NCBI RefSeq assembly: GCF_007290395.2
Contig: NZ_CP041656.2
Location: 5,642,001 to 5,706,000, forward strand
Reading direction: 5' to 3'
Length of the DNA stretch: 64,000 nucleotides
Source of the DNA: Bradyrhizobium cosmicum
Lineage (GTDB): Bacteria; Pseudomonadota; Alphaproteobacteria; Rhizobiales; Xanthobacteraceae
Each line of letters begins with the position of its first letter. Positions within the stretch are counted from its first letter, which is position 1. The notes under the pieces were generated by a model, which made no database searches, was not told where the DNA came from, and was given only the letters and a program-made list of their open reading frames with translations. Of the stretch, positions 63,889 through 64,000 are shown piece by piece. The translations under genes were made by a program, and so were the position numbers.

Positions 63889-64000
63889 CTATCGCCGCCG
63901 ACGGGGCCTCCTCAGCTCGTACTCGATCTCGGACCGGCTCATCCCGCAGTCCAGCAGCTCCCGTTCAGTCATGGCTGCGAGCTGATAGCGGGCCCGGGAC
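63889..64000 (-). CDS. DUF1127 family protein, C-terminal part (partial)
   Basis: The frame runs from the window's last base to a stop at 63889-63891 and gives 36 residues: SRARYQLAAMTERELLDCGM followed by SRSEIEYELRRPRRRR. The pattern AxYQLAAMTERELLDxGMSRSEI is that of DUF1127 proteins (small, YjiS-like, phosphate/RNA-metabolism related in some alphaproteobacteria). The N-terminus is outside the window. Confidence 0.8.
   Translation of the reverse strand, partial: SRARYQLAAMTERELLDCGMSRSEIEYELRRPRRRR

Overview
The window is high-GC alphaproteobacterial chromosome and looks like Bradyrhizobium or a close relative in the Nitrobacteraceae. Support comes from the protein families seen (DUF6894, DUF1236, DUF2339, a NadQ-type regulator, CcrM, a biliverdin-binding phytochrome next to heme oxygenase, several soluble-looking chemoreceptor signalling domains) and from imperfect inverted-repeat elements typical of that group scattered between genes. 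The genus is an inference from recognition; no database search was possible. The gene content is mostly core metabolism. No insertion sequence, prophage, CRISPR array, rRNA or tRNA gene was recognised.

Layout. 1-2.6 kb: the end of tag, an HD phosphohydrolase, a dual-specificity-type phosphatase and a Nudix/winged-helix regulator (NadQ-like). 2.7-9.7 kb: a large DUF2339 membrane protein, two tandem chemoreceptors and a DUF6894 protein. 9.9-12.9 kb: a secreted protein, an AcuI-type reductase and an MFS transporter. 13.1-16.8 kb: nadABC behind two 15-bp palindromes that are good candidates for NadQ operators. 16.9-23.9 kb: SleB-like hydrolase, pyruvate phosphate dikinase with a histone-like tail, small DUF3096 and DUF1236 proteins, and an internally duplicated protein. 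24.1-29.9 kb: glyS-glyQ, S49 peptidase, very small proteins, a TrmN6-like methyltransferase and a DUF2007 protein. 30-34.1 kb: polyprenyl diphosphate synthase and a HxlR regulator / ketosynthase / hydrolase set. 34.1-44 kb: ispE, TPR protein, ETF-quinone oxidoreductase, an unusual family-4-type uracil-DNA glycosylase, a membrane glycosyltransferase-like protein, rnhB, a VOC protein and a radical SAM protein. 44.2-52.3 kb: phosphoketolase, acetate kinase, a PhoU-like fusion protein, a PPDK-like protein without the PEP barrel, and an RMD1-family protein in convergent orientation. 52.7-58.3 kb: glycosyltransferase, MarR-GNAT regulator, moaB, zinc metallopeptidase, ccrM and GST. 58.4-64 kb: a third chemoreceptor, bphP, bphO and the end of a DUF1127 protein.

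The most interesting stretch is 44.1-52.3 kb. Phosphoketolase and acetate kinase turn sugar phosphate into acetate and ATP. They are followed by a PhoU-like fusion and by an enzyme that keeps the ATP-grasp and phospho-histidine domains of PPDK but has no domain for pyruvate/PEP. That combination suggests a phosphate- or energy-linked phosphotransfer module whose acceptor is unknown; a FixK-type box lies in front of it. Regulatory structure is also unusually readable here: candidate NadQ operators at nadA, a 42-bp palindrome at the MarR-GNAT gene, a HxlR palindrome, and GANTC and CtrA-like sites at ccrM.
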